A stretch of DNA of 64,000 nucleotides, from NCBI RefSeq assembly GCF_000764305.2, contig NW_025938218.1, forward strand, positions 370,637 through 434,636, in the 5' to 3' direction. Position numbers and translations under genes: made by a program. Shown piece by piece: positions 59,692-64,000 of the stretch. The DNA is from Hyalella azteca (taxonomy: Eukaryota > Arthropoda > Malacostraca > Amphipoda > Hyalellidae). A model generated the notes under the pieces. It was not told where the DNA came from, did not search any database, and saw nothing but the letters and a program-made list of their open reading frames with translations. Numbering within the stretch: position 1 is the stretch's first letter; each line of letters begins with the position of its first letter.

Positions 59692-62600
59692 CGTTTCGTG
59701 ATCCTGGAGTCCATTTCTCTGTTACGATATATTTCAGGCATTCGAAAATTGGAACTTATAAAAATCTTGAAAAGTCAAGACAGAAAATCATGCAAGAAAT
59801 TATATTGAATGGTTAACGTCATTTAACAAAAACAAATCTGGAATTTGACTAGTGTTTCGTTTTGTTATATTTTCTTCGATTCATTTATTTCATGACGTTG
59901 TATATACCAGTATTCATATGCAACTAAAGATGAAATTATTCAATGAAAGAAACTGTTCAATAATTATGATGAAGTCTCTCATAATAAATTCGTTTTATCA
60001 CCTCAACATCAGCCGATGACACGTGTGAACGTCTGCTAAGCTTCTCATGGCGGCGCCAATTGCACATTTGAACGCAAGATCTGAGGTCGTGAACCCCTAA
60101 ATCTTTTGCCCTAATCCCACCTCATATATTCTCTTTCAAGGATTTTCTCAACAAGAGACTTTATTAGTTCCAAGAATCCAAGATTTGTAGGGAAAGATAA
60201 CATCGGCCTCAAACTTCAGGACTAACCCATCGATTAAAGATGAAATCACGGTGAGATACTGTCGAGGCGTCGAATAGATTCCTTGTTTAATATTATGCTT
60301 TGCTGAATTAGGAATATTATTCTTGAAATACAGTACATCATAAAGGTTAACCAAGAAGGTTCATGTGTCAAGTTGTGTGCATTGTTCTTCGATGTGCCAC
60401 GACACAATATCAGATAGATCTTGTAAACCTATTTGTGATACTTGTAATATATTGTTGACTTTGTAGTATCTTGTAGACCTACGTAATTGAACACCCAACT
60501 CGTTCAGCTATACACTTTCACGCAGGACTCAGTCAAAAATTTTAGTTCGCCGCTCTCATGCTTTAGAATTGAGTGAGTTTTTTTTCTATCAAAATACATT
60601 CAAACAAGAACTATTTATGCTCAAGGTTTGCAGTTATTATCTCCTTGAAAATGTTTACGCATCATTTATGTTGGGTTCAACTTCATTCAAATCTCCACTT
60701 TGTGCATATAGGATGAATTGGTCGTACATATATATGCATACTCAAATGATGAACTATAATGATAGATCTGGTCTCCGATTAAACTAATGATAGATATAAT
60801 TGTTGAAAATTTTTCTCTTTTTGTTGTCATGGGATTCAAACCATAAAATCATCTTTAAAATTTTTTTTCGATTTAAGGATTTTGAGATTAAGTCATCTTG
60901 ATTTTTTAAACAGCTTGAGTGAAAATTTGAAAAATCAAACAAATTTAATTTTCTGACGAGAAACCAGGTTCTAAAAAGCTAAAAGCTACTTGAGTATATC
61001 TCTGCATTAACACCTAATACAGAGAAATGTATACTTGAGAACGCATGTACCAGAATTCAACCGTGCGTTTTTAATTAACCAGTATTTTAAGAGGCTGCGC
61101 CTTGTGACAAGCTAATTTTGAACCGGACCAAATATGTGATATACTCGGCAACATTTTACAGCTCCGCGGTTTGTTTCATTTGTGGGGTCATAGGCATATT
61201 AGGAGACAGCTCAATTTGTTGCTAACTTTGTAATATAGATCTTTAGTAATACATAATTATATGCTGATAACTGGGTACGGTGATCAATAGATATATTTTC
61301 TTAAGTGTCTGCGCTAGGGGTAACATTTTCTTCCTATGCGATAAACGAAGGATATTTTCGTACGGTACTTTGAGTGAAGGGCTAGAGGATACTTTTTGCA
61401 AGACAAAAACTGATCCTAAAAATGGTTGAATAATTGCAATTCCTGCATAAAACTGTATGACTTAGAGAAGCCTATAAAATAATAAACAATAAATATTATG
61501 ATAATTTAGTTGTATGTCAGTTGGCAGTTAATACGTAGAAGTATATTGGATTTGGATTCGTTATAATGCTCAGATTTTATGTAATCTGCAACTCATCATC
61601 TCATGCTTTGTAAATAATTTCGTAAATAATTGACCTACAATCCAAGCTACCTATTTCAAACGGTAACATTTACTCTCGATGAAAATAAATCAGGGTGCGG
61701 ATTTGCATATCTTCAATTAGTATCATTTTCATGGATCCCACTTTCGATATGAACATTGAAATAATCCAAATTAATTTTACACGAAAGTTTTTTAACCACT
61801 TCATTTATGAGACAAGAGTTCTAGGCAATGTACTATAATAAAAGATCTCACAGTTTTCTCATTTGATTCAGATTCGCAGTTGCGTGTCAAAGCACATAAT
61901 GCGTTTAAAGGCCAATCAAGGATCGTACTGAAGCATGAGAAATGCAATTACAAACTGGCACGAACTTTACAATACCTTATCGCCCATTATAGTCCTGGCC
62001 GAGCTTATTGCTGATTATATTTCTAAAGTTCTTCCTCACAACGAACACACGACGGTTTTTCTTTGTGCAATTTATAGGATGACGCCTTCGCTAACTTCTT
62101 CATTACTGGACCTGAATTGGAGTGGTACATTGAATCCCAAATGATTAACGCTTTGTTAATTGAATAGCAAGTTTAAGATGAGAGCTGAAACCATGCACAA
62201 GTAGATCAATACTTTTTTACAACGAAACTGAAATTAATGGATAATTTGAATGTTAATTGTATGATGTGTGGTATCCACTCATTTTTCATAAAGAATTTTA
62301 ATTCCAAACAGGCCTTGCATTATTACTCTTCTTAATCGTGAACATTATATGAAGCAAATTGAACTTTTTTGTGATTAAATCCCATCGGAAAATTGTGTGG
62401 AAGACAGGGATGTCAAATTCGTGATATTTTTACTATATGAAGCGTCACTTATACGTAAAGTGCACCGCCAAATCGTGGTAGAATCCTATAGTAATTCCGC
62501 GAAAGAAAAATATGGTTCACCAGGGATCAAAGTCCGATGGCTTTTTTGAAAACTACTCAAATAACCTGCTGCCACTGAACATTCAGTTGGCATGTTCGAA

Positions 62601-63430
62601 TATGTATCACATCGAAGTAAATTAGAAAAGATCTCGGTACCACATCCAAAATTTACGGCTCTGATCAAGCGAATAAATAATTTATATGAAATCAAAATAG
62701 ATTGCACTCCAAAATTGCATTGCTTCTGCATGCATATGGCGTTGGTTGCCAGCGATCAGAGGTCTGATCGTCAGTGATTTAAAAATGAATTTGGATGCTT
62801 GTAATAAACTTTTCGGACCAAAAAATCTACTTGAATACTTTTTAATTATGTTGAATTTCCCTCTGATGCCTAATAGATTCAACAAGAGCAGGCATGAGAG
62901 TGTATCATATTCGTTTTTAGTCGGTTATGGCTTTTCACATGTTTGCCAAAAGCCAAATCTCGCTTCTAATTTGGGCTGCAATGTTTCTATATATAGTGTC
63001 TAGGGTTCTGGTTACCTTAAATTTTATGCCTTCCGTATAAGGATTTTTTATAATTATTCAGAATGAAGACTTCTTCGCCTTAGTAAGCGACACCATTGCA
63101 TTGCGTTCAGCTGAGAGTTTTATTTATAACCGTTCACTGCCTCGTTGATTTAAAATTTTTTCTGGAATTCGGGTGTCCGTAATTGTTTCAATTTAAAAAT
63201 TCATTCTTTTTGTGGTGGGCGGAGTCGCTTACATTGAGATGTTTAAGGGGATCGACCTGGCTAAAATCGATCAATTTTGGCTTTTCCGGTTTTTCTACTC
63301 ATCTTAAAGCTGGAATTCTGTTCTTTCAAATGGTACCACTGCCATCTCTCTACGTGAATATTTACGTTCATGACGGCTCTTTAAACGGAGGCGGGTGGGA
63401 GAGTTCTTTAAGAAATTAGATACAAAGTAA

Positions 63431-63431
63431 N
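63431..63431. other. Assembly gap (single N)
   Basis: One N directly before a tandem repeat; it probably stands for a gap of unknown size. Confidence 0.8.
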
Positions 63432-63598
63432 ATATTGCACGTATATATACGTGATGATGTACTTACCGAGATGTATGAGAGCAACATTAGTGAATGAGAC
63501 AAGCCAACAAATATTGCACGTATATACGTGATGATTTACTTACCGAGATGTATAAGAGCAATATTAGTGAATGAGACAAGCCGATAAGTATTGCACTA
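63432..63598. repeat. 79-bp tandem repeat, 2.1 copies
   Basis: ATATTGCACGTATATA starts at 63432 and 63511, with TATTGCAC again at 63590. Copy 1 holds the palindrome CACGTATATATACGTG and copy 2 a two-base-shorter version. Confidence 0.93.
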
Positions 63599-63656
63599 TA
63601 TTTAAGTGGGGTAGCCGCTATGGGTATTAAATCACCGATTAGAGGTAATGTTCGGA

Positions 63657-64000
63657 CATCAGTTGAGCGCGATGAACATTTTACATCAGTTGAATGCGGT
63701 AAACCGTTTACATCAGTTGAGTGCCATGGACATTTTACATCAGTTGAATGCATTGAAAAAAACATCAGTTGAGTGTCATGGAAATTTTACAATTAATCAC
63801 ATCAGTTGAGTGCGATGGACATTCCACAATTAATCACATCAGTTGAGTGCGATGGAAATTTTACAATTAATCACATCAGTTGAGTGCGATGGACATTTTA
63901 CAATTAATCACATCAGTTAAGTGCGACGGACATTCCACAATTAATCACATCAGTTGAGTGCGATGGACATTTTACAATTAATTACATCAGTTAAGTGCGA
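63657..64000. repeat. 27-bp to 37-bp tandem repeat running off the window end
   Basis: CATCAGTT anchors at 63657, 63684, 63711, 63738, 63763, 63800, 63837, 63874, 63911, 63948 and 63985. The first spacings are 27, 27, 27 and 25 bp, then a steady 37 bp after gain of about 10 bp (ACAATTAATC). The minus frame with DVKC-like repeats is a by-product. The array continues past 64000. Confidence 0.93.

Larger units (their letters stand above)
54956..63431. other. Long non-coding stretch
   Basis: No gene recognised in about 8.5 kb. GC-richer patches occur at 56219-56404 (open on minus for 61 codons, no motif) and 57540-57870. Two-copy direct repeats lie at 56735-56798 and 59491-59691. A single N at 63431 ends the stretch. 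Many short open frames are featureless. Confidence 0.35.

Overview
The window is AT-rich eukaryotic DNA, most likely from an insect or another arthropod. It has one confidently recognisable gene, a SoxC-group (Sox14-like) HMG-box transcription factor with a spliced two-exon coding region and canonical GT/AG junctions. The rest is long non-coding sequence filled with minisatellites, inverted-repeat elements and one non-LTR retrotransposon remnant. I saw no rRNA, intact tRNA, CRISPR array or bacterial operon.

Layout. 1-2018: 5' flank of the Sox gene. 2019-5861: SoxC gene, exon 1 at 2019-2135, intron 2136-4802 (holding a 37-bp minisatellite and an 18-bp-stem hairpin), exon 2 at 4803-5861 with the whole HMG box. 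6-9 kb: 3' flank. 9-20 kb: dense repeat territory, with inverted-repeat element copies, poly-A-containing 37-bp units, a 42-43-bp repeat at two places, (TAACA)n arrays, a 60-bp array, a GATC-rich 33-bp array, an RT C-terminal remnant and a 16-bp array. 20-25 kb: non-coding with three notable inverted repeats in the wider 14-36 kb stretch (14.0, 24.7, 24.8 kb). 25.2-26.9 kb: a large 31-bp array followed by a palindromic 40-bp array. 29.3 kb: another 31-bp array. 33-50 kb: more copies of two dispersed families, a 103-bp array, a TA-flanked MITE at 44.1 kb, a tRNA-like (SINE-like) head at 42.7 kb and a 25-bp array. 50.8 and 52.3 kb: 33-bp and 18-bp arrays. 54.8 kb: the last inverted-repeat element. 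55-63 kb: nothing recognisable except short duplications. 63.4-64.0 kb: two arrays, the second running off the end of the window.

Two loci (11192-11229 and 43323-43359) carry the two 19-bp halves of the Tn5/Nextera mosaic end back to back, which is the mate-pair circularisation junction adapter. This is synthetic sequence left in the assembly. Each site lies beside a duplicated local segment, so the order and distance of sequence there should not be trusted. Single Ns at 17268 and 63431 mark two further repeat-bounded gaps.

I found no new multi-gene system. The most informative signals are the divergent SoxC gene with its corrected N-terminus, two dispersed hairpin-type element families, the link between the (TAACA)n array and a non-LTR element 3' end, several near-perfect palindromes, and the adapter artefacts.
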